DNA of 64,000 nucleotides from Nitrobium sp046350935 (GTDB lineage: Bacteria; Nitrospirota; Thermodesulfovibrionia; Thermodesulfovibrionales; Dissulfurispiraceae): NCBI GenBank assembly GCA_046350935.1, contig JAXLZK010000005.1, positions 62,001 to 126,000 on the forward strand, read 5' to 3'. The position numbers and the translations under genes were made by a program. This document shows positions 1-9,984 of this stretch, piece by piece; positions within the stretch are counted from its first letter, which is position 1, and every line of letters begins with the position of its first letter. The notes below the pieces were generated by a model. It ran no database searches. It was not told the DNA's origin and worked only from the letters and a program-made list of their open reading frames with translations.

Positions 1-237
1 GTGAAGGGCGTGGAGAACACCCTGCGCGAGATGGTCAGGACCCTCGAGAAGTCCGGGCTTGCCGCTATCGAAGCCCAGGGAAAGCCCTTCGATCCCGCCT
101 ACCATCATGCCATGACGCAGGTGGAGAGGAGCGACAGCGAGGGGAACATGGTGGTGGAGGAATACCGGAAGGGATACCTCTACAAGGACAAGGTGCTCCG
201 TCCTTCCATGGTGGCGGTATCGAAGAAGCCGGAGTAA
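1..237 (+). CDS. grpE: GrpE nucleotide exchange factor, C-terminal part (5' end outside window)
   Basis: The 78 visible residues match the C-terminal beta-domain of GrpE: the stretch GKPFDPAYHHAM, then a VVEEYRKGY segment and the ending DKVLRPSMVAVSK are hallmarks of the family. GrpE is the cytosolic factor that releases ADP from DnaK. The frame is open to base 1, so the GTG there is most likely an internal valine codon and the N-terminal coiled coil lies upstream. dnaK follows 122 bp downstream on the same strand, the usual grpE-dnaK-dnaJ order; hrcA may precede it outside the window. Confidence 0.93.
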   Translation: MKGVENTLREMVRTLEKSGLAAIEAQGKPFDPAYHHAMTQVERSDSEGNMVVEEYRKGYLYKDKVLRPSMVAVSKKPE

Positions 238-359
238 CAGGCGGCGCCCTCCCCGTTGCGCGGTCTCCGCTCCGCAACGGCGGCCCTGAGGAGAAGGCTT
301 CCCGGAGCGCAGGACCGAGAGCAGGAAACACCATTTTGTGAAATAAAGAGGAGGAGATA

Positions 360-2276
<1,917 letters not shown>

Positions 2277-2283
2277 CAGCGAC

Positions 2284-2327
2284 ACAAATCCCAGGCTCCG
2301 GGGCGCCGGAACGTGGGATTTGTTTTG
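2284..2327 (+). terminator. Rho-independent terminator between dnaK and dnaJ
   Basis: ACAAATCCCA (2284-2293) pairs perfectly with TGGGATTTGT (2314-2323) and is followed by TTTTG. A second nested stem TCCGG/CCGGA forms inside the loop. It begins 7 nt after the dnaK stop, so it probably ends or attenuates the grpE-dnaK transcript. Confidence 0.8.
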
Positions 2328-2371
2328 TGGATTTCGGCATATGTTCGTAAAGGATGGAGTATAATAGCAAG

Positions 2372-3490
2372 ATGAAAGATTATTACACGCTCCTGGGAGT
2401 AGGCAGGGATGCCACCCCTGAAGAGATAAAAAAGGCATTCCGGCAGCTCGCCCTGAAGTATCACCCCGACAGGAACCAGGGGGACAAGGAGGCCGAGGAG
2501 AAGTTCAAGGAGATCAATGAGGCCTATACCTGCCTGAGCGATGCGGAGAAGCGCGCCCACTACGACCGGTACGGCACCGCGGAGGGCTTCGGCGCGGCGG
2601 CGGGCACCGGCGCGGGATTCGGAGGTTTCGGCGCCGGCGGGTTCAACGATATCTTCGAAAATATCTTCGACGACTTCTTCGGCGCATTCAGCGGGTCGGG
2701 GAAGACGCGGGCCACCAAGGGAGCGGACCTGCGGTACAACCTGACCGTGACCCTCGAAGAGGCGGCGTTCGGCACCGAGAAAAATCTCAAGATCCCCCGC
2801 TGGCAGAACTGCGAGGTATGCAGCGGCTCGGGCGCAGAGCCGGGAAAGCCCCCTGTCGCCTGCCCGCAGTGCAAGGGCACGGGACACATACGCTTCCAGC
2901 AGGGCTTCTTCAGCGTCTCAAAGACCTGCGGGAAGTGCCAGGGCACCGGAAGGATCATCACGAACCCCTGCACCACCTGCAAGGGCAACGGCAAGGTAAA
3001 GACCCAGAAGGAGATCTCGGTCAAGATCCCGGCGGGGGTGGACGGCGGTTCGCGGCTGCGGTTGTCCGGTGAGGGCGACTTCGGGAGTTACGGCGGACCT
3101 CCCGGAGACCTGTACGTGGTCCTTTCGGTTGAGGAACATTCCTTCTTCAGGCGCGAGGGCATGGACATCCATTGCGAGCTTCCCCTCTCCTTTGCCAAGG
3201 CGGTGTTCGGAGGGGAAGTGGAGGTGCCGACGCTGGACGGCTCCGCCACTCTCAGGATCCCTGCCGGGACCTCCTCGGGGAAGTCCTTTCATGTCAAGAA
3301 CAAGGGAGTGCCGCGCCTGGGCAGCCACCACCGGGGAGACCAGGTCGTCACCGTATACATCGATGTACCGAAGAAGCTCACCGCCCGACAAAAGGAGCTG
3401 CTCGCGGAGTTTGCCCTCGAGGGGGGGGAAGTGCTGGACGAATCGGTAAAGGGCTTCAAGAGCAAGCTGAAAGACCTGTTTTCGATGTAA
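2372..3490 (+). CDS. dnaJ: Chaperone protein DnaJ (Hsp40)
   Basis: This co-chaperone stimulates DnaK ATPase activity and delivers substrates. It has an N-terminal J domain with HPD at residues 31-33, a Gly/Phe-rich linker (about 70-105), four CxxCxGxG zinc-binding repeats (about 147-210) and the C-terminal peptide-binding domains, 372 residues in all. I chose the ATG at 2372 because MKDYYTLLGV is the canonical DnaJ start; an upstream in-frame ATG at 2354 would add six residues not seen in the family. A TATAAT box at 2360-2365 sits six bases before the ATG, so dnaJ may have its own promoter and a leaderless mRNA. GGAG at 2356-2359 is too far upstream to be a good ribosome site. Confidence 0.97.
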   Translation: MKDYYTLLGVGRDATPEEIKKAFRQLALKYHPDRNQGDKEAEEKFKEINEAYTCLSDAEKRAHYDRYGTAEGFGAAAGTGAGFGGFGAGGFNDIFENIFDDFFGAFSGSGKTRATKGADLRYNLTVTLEEAAFGTEKNLKIPRWQNCEVCSGSGAEPGKPPVACPQCKGTGHIRFQQGFFSVSKTCGKCQGTGRIITNPCTTCKGNGKVKTQKEISVKIPAGVDGGSRLRLSGEGDFGSYGGPPGDLYVVLSVEEHSFFRREGMDIHCELPLSFAKAVFGGEVEVPTLDGSATLRIPAGTSSGKSFHVKNKGVPRLGSHHRGDQVVTVYIDVPKKLTARQKELLAEFALEGGEVLDESVKGFKSKLKDLFSM

Positions 3491-3535
3491 GGCGGACGCC
3501 GGGCCGCTTTTTCCCTCTGCCGGCGCTATGCGTTC

Positions 3536-4294
3536 ATGACCATATTTGTCCCACCCGAAGACATCGCGAAACGGACGGGGATCATCCTCTCCGCCGACAA
3601 AGCCCGCTATCTCTCCTCAGTGCTCAGAAGAAAGACAGGAGACATCCTCACCGTCATCGACGGCCGGGGACGGGCGTATGCTGCGGTGGTTTCCTCCCTG
3701 TCGAAAGGGGCGGCAGCCATCGACATTACCGGAGAGGTCTCGCTGAACACGGAGCCCTCCATCCCTCTCGTGCTCTGCCAGGGGGTCCTGAAAGGCGAGA
3801 AAATGGACATGGTCGTCCAGAAGACGACGGAGCTGGGAGTCCGGGAGATCGTTCCGGTCATCTCCGAGCGCTGCCTGGTGAAGGAGACGCGAAAGGTGAA
3901 GCGGTGGCAGAAGATAGCCGAAGAGGCCGCCGAGCAGTGCGGCAGGGCGGTGGTCCCCCTTGTCCGCGAGCCGCGGGAGCTGCTGAGCGCCTGCGAGGAA
4001 AGAGAGGGGACGGGCCTCCTTTTCTGGGAGCAGGGAGGCATGCCTCTGCGCGAGGCGCTCGCGAAGGTGCGGGAACGCCGCGGCACGCACGGGCTCTCCG
4101 AGGCCGGACCCTTCCCCCCCTCCCCTCTCTCGCTCTTCGTCGGCCCGGAGGGGGGGTTCAGCAGGGCGGAGGTGGAGAGGGCCGAGGAGCGGGGGCTCGT
4201 ACGGACGACCCTCGGAAAGCGCATCCTCCGCGCCGAGACCGCGGCCCTCGTATCCGTGGCCCTGGTCCTGCACCTGATCGAGCCGGACGGGTAG
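3536..4294 (+). CDS. rsmE: 16S rRNA (uracil(1498)-N(3))-methyltransferase RsmE
   Basis: RsmE is a SPOUT-fold (trefoil-knot) enzyme that methylates U1498 of 16S rRNA using S-adenosylmethionine. Diagnostic motifs are present: LCQGVLKGEKMDMVVQK with the following TELGVREI, the SAM-loop FVGPEGGFSRAE, and the knot segment LGKRILRAETAAL near the C-terminus. Length (252 residues) is normal. It lies 45 bp after dnaJ, a pairing common in many bacteria. No clear Shine-Dalgarno precedes the ATG, so translation may be coupled to dnaJ or the start could be slightly different. Confidence 0.95.
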   Translation: MTIFVPPEDIAKRTGIILSADKARYLSSVLRRKTGDILTVIDGRGRAYAAVVSSLSKGAAAIDITGEVSLNTEPSIPLVLCQGVLKGEKMDMVVQKTTELGVREIVPVISERCLVKETRKVKRWQKIAEEAAEQCGRAVVPLVREPRELLSACEEREGTGLLFWEQGGMPLREALAKVRERRGTHGLSEAGPFPPSPLSLFVGPEGGFSRAEVERAEERGLVRTTLGKRILRAETAALVSVALVLHLIEPDG

Positions 4295-4378
4295 CGCTGC
4301 ATCGAGGCGGCCCGGAGGGCGTTTCCCCCGGACCGCACGCCCCCTGCTTCCCCAGCCGGGAAAGGTGTATAATCAGGT

Positions 4379-5758
4379 ATGTCCGGGAAGCAGGATACAT
4401 ACCCGAAGAAAGGCCCCCTCTCCGTGCTCATCATCCTGATCGCCGCCACCTTCGTTACCGCGACCGGCACCCTCCTTCAGTACCGCCGCGCTGTCGGCGC
4501 AACAGAGGACTCCCTCCTGTCCCAGGCCCTCGGCATCGCGGTGAGCCTCGAAGCCTCGTTGAAGGACAGGGACCTTGCCCGCGATGCCGCCGCCGGGGAC
4601 CTCTTCAGGGACATCATTGCCGGGGGCCAATGGGAGGGGATCGCCTTCCTCGCCCTCTATGACGGGAAGGGGACCACTCTCCTCCACTCCAATAAAGACC
4701 TCATCGGCAGAAGGGTGGAAGACCCCTCCCTCTCCTCAGTAGCCGCAAGCGGCATGCCGGTGCACGCCTATACGACCCTCGGGACGGGAGAGAGGGTATT
4801 CGTCCTGTATTTCCCCGTGCATATCCAGGCGGCCGAGAGAGTCCTCAGGCTGGCGATCCATCCCTATCCGGCGGAAAAAGCGGTGCGGGGGGCGCAGCTC
4901 CAGGCCGCGAGCATCTTTGGGGTCCTTGTCCTCCTCTGGATTCTGGGCTGTTTCCTCATGCGGGCGGTGCAGCGCTCCGAAGAGCTGAAGAGGACGATGG
5001 CGGAAAGGGAGCGCCTCGCCTTGCTGGGGGAGATGTCGTCGGTCCTGGCCCACGAGATACGGAACCCCCTGGGGAGCATCAAGGGCTTCGCCCAGTTCCT
5101 CCTGGAGCAGACCCCGGCGCAGCGCGCGGAAGCCGGCAGCGCGGCGGCGGACGAATACCTCCGGGTGATCGTCGCGGAATCGGAGAGACTCGAGACCCTC
5201 ACCGCAGATCTCCTCCTCTATGCAAAACCGGTGGAAGTGCGGCGGCAGACCTTTTCCGTGCGGGACCTGGCTGAAGAGGTGATCGCGTCGCTGCGGCCTT
5301 CCCCCGAGGAGGAGGGCGGCGCGGCGGTGCGCCACCGCATCTCCCCCGGCCTGACGCTCACCTCCGACAGGGACAAGCTGAAACAGGTCCTGTTGAACGT
5401 GGTGCAGAACGCGGTGGATGCCGCAGGGAAAAACGGACGGGTAGAGGTGAGGGCCGGGACCTCCGGCGCCCCGTTCGGAGAGGCGTTCATCACGGTGGAG
5501 GACAACGGCTGCGGCATGGACCAGGCGCTGCAGGCACGGGCCTTCTCCCCCTTCTTTACCACAAAGACGCGGGGCACGGGGCTCGGGCTGGCCATTGTGG
5601 GCAAACTGGTCCAGGCCCTCGGCGGCAGCGTGGAGCTGCAGAGCGCGCCGCAGAAGGGAACGGTGGTGAGGATCGCGCTTCCGGGCGGACAGGGCAATTC
5701 ACCACTGGAGAGTTTCGCCGCAGAGAGCGCAGAGGACGCAGAGCAAAAAACCGTTTAA
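4379..5758 (+). CDS. ZraS-like membrane sensor histidine kinase
   Basis: A 459-residue kinase with two membrane segments (about 14-33 and 174-195) bracketing a periplasmic sensor of roughly 140 residues. HisKA has the phosphoacceptor His225 in LAHEIRNPLGSIKGF; the ATPase domain has the N box (LLNVVQNAVDA, ~338-348), DNGCGM (375-380) and FFTTKTRGTGLGLA (392-405). Size and architecture match ZraS/HydH. It is followed 88 bp later by a sigma-54 regulator and then by a ZraP-like gene, supporting a metal- or envelope-stress role. A TATAAT at 4368-4373 stands five bases before the ATG and no good Shine-Dalgarno is visible, so the mRNA may be leaderless. Confidence 0.88.
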   Translation: MSGKQDTYPKKGPLSVLIILIAATFVTATGTLLQYRRAVGATEDSLLSQALGIAVSLEASLKDRDLARDAAAGDLFRDIIAGGQWEGIAFLALYDGKGTTLLHSNKDLIGRRVEDPSLSSVAASGMPVHAYTTLGTGERVFVLYFPVHIQAAERVLRLAIHPYPAEKAVRGAQLQAASIFGVLVLLWILGCFLMRAVQRSEELKRTMAERERLALLGEMSSVLAHEIRNPLGSIKGFAQFLLEQTPAQRAEAGSAAADEYLRVIVAESERLETLTADLLLYAKPVEVRRQTFSVRDLAEEVIASLRPSPEEEGGAAVRHRISPGLTLTSDRDKLKQVLLNVVQNAVDAAGKNGRVEVRAGTSGAPFGEAFITVEDNGCGMDQALQARAFSPFFTTKTRGTGLGLAIVGKLVQALGGSVELQSAPQKGTVVRIALPGGQGNSPLESFAAESAEDAEQKTV

Positions 5759-5846
5759 CGGGAAAAATGGGAAAAGATTCCGGGTGTAGTTGTTCCCCGG
5801 CGTTCTCCGCCTGCTCTGCGGTGCAATGTCCTTATAAAGGGGGCCT

Positions 5847-7160
5847 ATGAGAAAAGAGGAGTTCAGGATACTGGTGGTGGACGACGAGAAGTCCTTTCTC
5901 CTGCTCCTGACCCGCATCCTGCAGGAGGCGGGCTATACGGTCAGAGGGATGCACGATCCGGAGGGCGCCCTGGAGGCCCTGGAGTCGTACGGGCCGCACC
6001 TCGTCATTACCGACCTGAAGATGCCGCAGATGGACGGGATCCGCTTCATGGAAGAGGCGGCGCAGCGGAGCGCCGGGGCCGACTTCATCATGATCACCGC
6101 CTTTGCCACGGTGGAGACGGCGGTGGAGGCGATGAAGAAGGGCGCGGCCGATTACATCACGAAGCCCCTCAAAGATCCTGGGCAGCTGCGGGAGGCGGCG
6201 GCTAAGGTTTTCCTGAGAAGGAGCGCGGCGGAAAGACCCTCTCCGGAACCCGGTGCGCTCCCTCCCCTCGCTATTGTTTTTGCGGGCATGGACGACGTCC
6301 TCCGCGAGGTGCGGGACGTGGCGTCCACCGACGCGACGGTCATCATCTACGGGGAGACCGGCACCGGCAAGAGCCTGATCGCGCGCGTCCTCCATCATCT
6401 GAGCGGGAGGAGCGGCTCGTTCGTGGACATCAACTGCGCCGCGATCCCCGAGACCCTCCTCGAATCCGAGCTTTTCGGCTATGAAAAAGGCGCCTTCACG
6501 GGGGCGGCAGCGCAGAAAAAGGGGAGGTTCGAGCTGGCCGGGGGCGGCACCCTCTTCCTCGACGAGGTTTCGGAAATGAGCCTCTCGCTCCAGGGCAAAT
6601 TCCTCAGGGTGCTCCAGGACAAGACCTTTGAACGCCTCGGCTCCCTCGCCTCCCTCAGGACCGACGCGCGGATCGTCGCCGCCACCAACAGGAACCTGAA
6701 AGAGTGCGTAGCGGAGAGGAGATTCAGGGAGGACCTCTACTACCGCCTTACGGTCTATCCGGTCACGCTCCCCCCTCTGCGCGCCCGGAAAGAGCGCTTC
6801 CCCGACATCGCGGCATACCTGCTGCGCGTCATCTCCGCGCGCTTCGGCAAGGACCTCGTCATGACTGATGAGGCGCTGGAGCGGCTGATGCAGTATCCAT
6901 GGCCGGGGAACATACGGGAGCTCGAAAATGTGCTGGAGCGGGCGGTGATCAGGAGCCGCGGACGGCAGGTGGCGCTCCCCGACCTCGAAGCCTGCAGCGG
7001 CGCTGAGCAGGACTCCGGCGACCTGAAGACCCTCGAAAGGGCTGCCATCGAGAATGCGCTCAGGCGGACGGGGGGGAACAGGAGGGAGGCGGCGAAAATA
7101 GTGGGGATATCGCTGAGGACCCTCCAGTACCGCATCAAAGAGTACGGAATCGGCGGATAG
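5847..7160 (+). CDS. ZraR-like sigma-54-dependent response regulator
   Basis: A 437-residue NtrC-family activator: receiver domain (about 6-120, phosphoacceptor Asp56 in ITDLKMP), AAA+ domain with Walker A GETGTGKS (169-176), the sigma-54 contact loop GAFTGA (215-220) and Walker B GTLFLDE (234-240), then a Fis-type helix-turn-helix at the C-terminus (RREAAKIVGISLRTLQYRIKEY). It is presumably phosphorylated by the kinase just upstream. Its likely target is the promoter only about 110 bp downstream, which has a perfect -24/-12 element preceded by two TGCA-type palindromes. ZraR is the closest family by gene order; AtoC/HydG naming is equally possible by sequence alone. Confidence 0.9.
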   Translation: MRKEEFRILVVDDEKSFLLLLTRILQEAGYTVRGMHDPEGALEALESYGPHLVITDLKMPQMDGIRFMEEAAQRSAGADFIMITAFATVETAVEAMKKGAADYITKPLKDPGQLREAAAKVFLRRSAAERPSPEPGALPPLAIVFAGMDDVLREVRDVASTDATVIIYGETGTGKSLIARVLHHLSGRSGSFVDINCAAIPETLLESELFGYEKGAFTGAAAQKKGRFELAGGGTLFLDEVSEMSLSLQGKFLRVLQDKTFERLGSLASLRTDARIVAATNRNLKECVAERRFREDLYYRLTVYPVTLPPLRARKERFPDIAAYLLRVISARFGKDLVMTDEALERLMQYPWPGNIRELENVLERAVIRSRGRQVALPDLEACSGAEQDSGDLKTLERAAIENALRRTGGNRREAAKIVGISLRTLQYRIKEYGIGG

Positions 7161-7182
7161 GGGCAGGGTGCGGGGAAGGAAG

Positions 7183-7216
7183 TGCAAGAATTGCATTCCT
7201 CGCTGCAAAAGCTGCA
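7183..7216 (+). promoter_or_regulatory. Twin palindromic upstream activator sites (probable ZraR-like binding sites)
   Basis: TGCAAGAATTGCA (7183-7195) and TGCAAAAGCTGCA (7204-7216) have their centres 21 bp apart, two helical turns, so two dimers would sit on the same DNA face. They lie 55-90 bp upstream of a sigma-54 promoter and directly after the regulator gene. Assignment to that regulator is inference. Confidence 0.65.
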
Positions 7217-7269
7217 CTCCCGGAGGGGCCTTCCGGTAAAAACACCGGGACTCTCAAATAGATACCAGT

Positions 7270-7285
7270 TGGCATGTCAATTGCT
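7270..7285 (+). promoter_or_regulatory. Sigma-54 (-24/-12) promoter of the zraP-like gene
   Basis: TTGGCATGTCAATTGCT matches the RpoN consensus TGGCAcg-N4-TTGCt: GG at 7271-7272 and GC at 7283-7284 with exactly 10 bp between. Transcription would start near 7296, giving a leader of about 28 nt that contains the GGAGGT ribosome site (7311-7316). Confidence 0.8.
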
Positions 7286-7323
7286 TTTCCTTCAGTCAAG
7301 AACACGTGAAGGAGGTAGACAGT

Positions 7324-7737
7324 ATGAAACGGACAGTGATTGCAGCAGCGGTGGTGGCATTGTTGGTTGCCCTTGCGGCGGGAGCGATGGCCTTCGTGCC
7401 GGGGGGCGGTATGGGTGGCGGTCCCTGTGCAGCCTCCGGGGCGGCGGTGAGCCCCGAGCAGGAGCAGAAGCAGGCCGATTTTCTGAAGGACACCCTGCCG
7501 CTCCGCCAGAAGATGCTCCAGCTCAGGACCGACCTGGCAGCCCTCAGGGCGCAAGCGAAGCCCGACTGGGAGGCCATTGCCGTAAAGCGGAAGGAGATGG
7601 TGGATGTCAGGACGGCGTTGCAGAAAAAGGCCTACGAGTCCGGCATTGCGGGCTGCGGACAGTGCGGCGGCATGGGCATGCGGGGCGGCATGGGCAGAGG
7701 CATGGGAACGGGAATGTCCGGAACGGGCATGATGTAG
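7324..7737 (+). CDS. ZraP-like periplasmic Met/Gly/His-poor metal-responsive chaperone
   Basis: A 137-residue exported protein with a clear signal peptide (cleavage after about residue 23, AGAMA). The mature part has a helical Spy/CpxP/ZraP-like core (LPLRQKMLQLRTDLAALRAQAKPDW) followed by CGQCGG and a methionine/glycine-rich tail of repeated GMG units. In the ZraP family such proteins bind zinc and act as periplasmic chaperones; here Cys and Met rather than His suggest a soft metal such as copper or silver could be the ligand, which is inference. ATG 7324 is chosen over GTG 7306 because GGAGGT lies 7 nt before it and the signal peptide starts there. Expression should depend on sigma-54 and the upstream kinase/regulator pair. 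Confidence 0.8.
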   Translation: MKRTVIAAAVVALLVALAAGAMAFVPGGGMGGGPCAASGAAVSPEQEQKQADFLKDTLPLRQKMLQLRTDLAALRAQAKPDWEAIAVKRKEMVDVRTALQKKAYESGIAGCGQCGGMGMRGGMGRGMGTGMSGTGMM

Positions 7738-7750
7738 CACTTTCAGACGA

Positions 7751-7787
7751 TCCGGTAAAGGCGGAGAGGGCCTCCGCCTTTACCGGA
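7751..7787 (+). other. Perfect 16-bp intercistronic hairpin without T-tract
   Basis: TCCGGTAAAGGCGGA (7751-7765) pairs with TCCGCCTTTACCGGA (7773-7787), plus one further G-C pair and a 5-nt loop. There is no run of T after it, so it is not a standard terminator. It sits between the zraP-like gene and the next gene, where it could stabilise the upstream mRNA or reduce downstream expression. Confidence 0.7.
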
Positions 7788-7804
7788 AGCGGAGGGGGAA
7801 AAAC

Positions 7805-8236
7805 ATGAGAGGCAGATCGTCCGGAGCAAGGCGCCGTGCCGTCACTGTGCTGGCGGCCCTTTTCCTCTTTGCCCTCCTTTCCACAGCGTATGCAGAGTCC
7901 GGCGATATCGCGGAAGGATACGACGAGAACACCGAGATAACGGTCAGCGGCACCATCGTCGAAGCCTCCCGGCCCGGGATGATGAGGGGCCCGGTGGTGC
8001 TGAAGCTCCGCCGGCACCACCGGATGTACTACGTAATCACCGCGCCCCCCTGGTTCCTGAACCGGGAGGGCATTCCCCTCACCGAAGGCTCCCTTCTCGA
8101 AGTGAAAGGCTCCCGGCTGTACGGCCGGGACGGAAAGCTCTATCTGATCGGGAGACAGTTGAGAGACCCTGTCACGGGCCGGATAGCAGACCTCCGGGAC
8201 AGACGGTGCATGCCCCTTTGGAAAAGACAGAGGTAA
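7805..8236 (+). CDS. Exported small protein, probable OB-fold, unknown function
   Basis: A 143-residue protein with an Arg-rich n-region and a hydrophobic signal segment (about 13-29, ending STAYA). The mature region reads as alternating beta strands (ITVSGTIVEAS, VVLKLRRHHRMYYVITAPPWF, SLLEVKGSRLY, KLYLIGRQLRD), the pattern of bacterial OB-fold periplasmic proteins; no catalytic motif is visible. It starts 67 bp after the zraP-like gene, behind a strong GGAGGGGG ribosome site, and is likely in the same sigma-54-controlled transcript. A role in periplasmic metal handling is suggested only by this context. The C-terminus ends in a basic cluster. Confidence 0.6.
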   Translation: MRGRSSGARRRAVTVLAALFLFALLSTAYAESGDIAEGYDENTEITVSGTIVEASRPGMMRGPVVLKLRRHHRMYYVITAPPWFLNREGIPLTEGSLLEVKGSRLYGRDGKLYLIGRQLRDPVTGRIADLRDRRCMPLWKRQR

Positions 8237-8279
8237 GATGAATAAGAGCGTCCAACAAAATGAACGTAGTAGGGAATTT

Positions 8280-8357
8280 GTCATTCCGGCTCGTCCGGAA
8301 TCGTTTCCCCGCGCTCCCCGACAAGCGGGGACGGCTCGCTTCGCTTGCGGGAATGAC
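8280..8357. repeat. Palindromic intergenic repeat (GTCATTCC...GGAATGAC type)
   Basis: The ends GTCATTCC and GGAATGAC are inverted, and an inner hairpin TCCCCGC/GCGGGGA forms the centre. Related ends occur near 54335. AAAATGAAC at 8257-8265 and GTTCATTTT shortly after 8388 form a further outer inverted pair. The remaining gap up to 8495 is pyrimidine-rich with no gene. Confidence 0.6.
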
Positions 8358-8495
8358 AGAAAGAGGACTCACTCCAAGAACAGCTTTTGTTCATTTTCTT
8401 AAAGGCTCTCAATCTGTTTTATCTGCTTCACCTCTGCCTTTCCTCTGTCGTATTCTGCCGTACTCTGCCTCTCTCTGTTTTTCCCTGTCACATAA

Positions 8496-8525
8496 TTGAC
8501 ATTTCCGGGAGGGAAACCGTACAAT
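8496..8525 (+). promoter_or_regulatory. Sigma-70-type promoter of the MSHA-like operon
   Basis: TTGACA (8496-8501), 18-bp spacer, TACAAT (8520-8525). It faces the first pilus gene at 8607 and would give a leader of about 75 nt. It is the best match to the sigma-70 consensus in the gap between 8236 and 8607. Confidence 0.75.
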
Positions 8526-8606
8526 CCAATGTATTTTCGGCCGGAGTGCTTCCGGCCGGAGCCGGCATGGTGAAAGAGCATACTCCGGGAGAAGGACGGG
8601 AGCCGC

Positions 8607-9977
8607 GTGGCGCACGAGGTCGCGATAAGTTTTGAGAACGATGCAATCAAGATAGTCCATGCGTCCCTGACCCAGGGAAAGGTAGTCGTCAAGCATACCC
8701 GCATCCTGCAGGAAGGGGAGCTTGAGGATTTCCTGCAGACGGAGAAGGCGCGCACCTTCACCGTCGTCTGCACCTTCAGGAACTTTTATCAGAACATCCT
8801 GACCGTACCGCCGGTAAAGGGGAAGCTCCTCGACGGCGTTGTCGAGGCCCAGATCAGGAAAGCCTCTCCCGACCTGAAGGAGTTCTCCTTTCTCTACTCA
8901 GTCATCGGGGGGACCCAGCAGGAGGGAAAAAAGGGACTCAGCGTCTTCGCCTTTGCAGTCGCCGACGAGGAGCTCCGGAAGATCATCGAGCGGTTCGACA
9001 GGCACGGCAAGACCATCAGGTATCTCTTCCCCGACATCCTCTCGCTGAGCACGATGATCCCTGCCGGAGAGGGCCTCCCGGACGAACCCCTTCTCTGCGT
9101 GTCCGGAGCGGGAGAGAGCAAGATGCTTTTCCTGGTGAAGCAGGGGAAGCTCCTCTTTGCCCGGGACCTGCAGTCCCTCGGCGGCGGCATCACCGATTTC
9201 GACGTCCAGAACATCAACATGACCTTCAACCACTGCCGCCAGTCCCTGCGCCTGACGCCCGCCCGCGTGCTCCTGATGGGAGAGGCGGCGCGCGACTACG
9301 AGGCGACCATGAGCTTCCTCTGTCCGGTGGCCGGGGTGATGTATCCCCCCCACATCGAGGCCCCCGACACCCTGATCGACACCTTTCTCAGGCCCCTTTC
9401 GGCCCTGCACTCCGTAAAAACGATCGCATGGGGCACTCTCCTGCCCCTGCAGTACCGCCGCCTCCTCAAACATCGGAAAGTCTTCTCGTACGGCGCTCTC
9501 CTCTTCCTGATCCTTTCCCTTGCAGGAGGGCTGTACCTTAACGCGAAGATGAAGGACGCCTCCGCGCTGAAACGCGAGATAGCCGGAGTGAGGGAGGAAC
9601 TACGGCGGGGGGCGGGCGCCCGTTCTCTGTACAACGGCGAAAGGGCCGAATGGGAAAGGCTCCTCCCCCTCATGCGGTCCCTCGAAAGCGCATACGCTGC
9701 GGCCGATATGCAGAAGGTGCTGGCGGCCCTCTCGGCCCTCGGCGGCCCCTCTCTGCAGCGGGTGCAGGTCCGCTCCCTCGATCTCGCCGCAGAAGCCGGC
9801 GCCGTGCGGGTGCAGATCAGGGGAGAGATTGCCGCGGGAGGGTATGCGGAGACGCAGCAGGCGTATCAGCAGGTGCTGGAAACGATGAAGAAAATACCGG
9901 GGTCTGCAGTGACGGCGAGCACCCTGGACCTGAAGGCCAGGGATTTCCGGATAGAGGCGAAATACAGCGGGAAGTGA
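8607..9977 (+). CDS. mshI: MSHA-like pilus biogenesis protein MshI (PilM-PilN type fusion)
   Basis: A 456-residue protein with an actin-like cytoplasmic half (about 1-285, PilM/GspL type), one membrane segment (about 291-310, SYGALLFLILSLAGG) and a periplasmic PilN-like half with a helical stretch then a ferredoxin-like fold. It would form the inner-membrane alignment platform linking the assembly ATPase to the outer-membrane secretin. The start is GTG, preceded by a purine-rich ACGGGAG site. It is the first gene of a tightly packed operon with mshJ 7 bp downstream. The PilM-PilN fusion, rather than separate genes, is what points to MshI/GspL rather than to a PilMNOP operon. Confidence 0.72.
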   Translation: MAHEVAISFENDAIKIVHASLTQGKVVVKHTRILQEGELEDFLQTEKARTFTVVCTFRNFYQNILTVPPVKGKLLDGVVEAQIRKASPDLKEFSFLYSVIGGTQQEGKKGLSVFAFAVADEELRKIIERFDRHGKTIRYLFPDILSLSTMIPAGEGLPDEPLLCVSGAGESKMLFLVKQGKLLFARDLQSLGGGITDFDVQNINMTFNHCRQSLRLTPARVLLMGEAARDYEATMSFLCPVAGVMYPPHIEAPDTLIDTFLRPLSALHSVKTIAWGTLLPLQYRRLLKHRKVFSYGALLFLILSLAGGLYLNAKMKDASALKREIAGVREELRRGAGARSLYNGERAEWERLLPLMRSLESAYAAADMQKVLAALSALGGPSLQRVQVRSLDLAAEAGAVRVQIRGEIAAGGYAETQQAYQQVLETMKKIPGSAVTASTLDLKARDFRIEAKYSGK

Positions 9978-9984
9978 CGGGACC

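Noticed and set aside
7182..7808. Long open frame overlapping the zraP-like gene
   Set aside because: It is out of frame with the gene that has a signal peptide, ribosome site and promoter; its sequence is low-complexity Gly/Arg.
8237..8606. CRISPR array or short tandem repeats in the pyrimidine-rich gap
   Set aside because: CTCTG-like motifs recur irregularly; there is no constant repeat with spacers. No CRISPR array was seen anywhere in the window.
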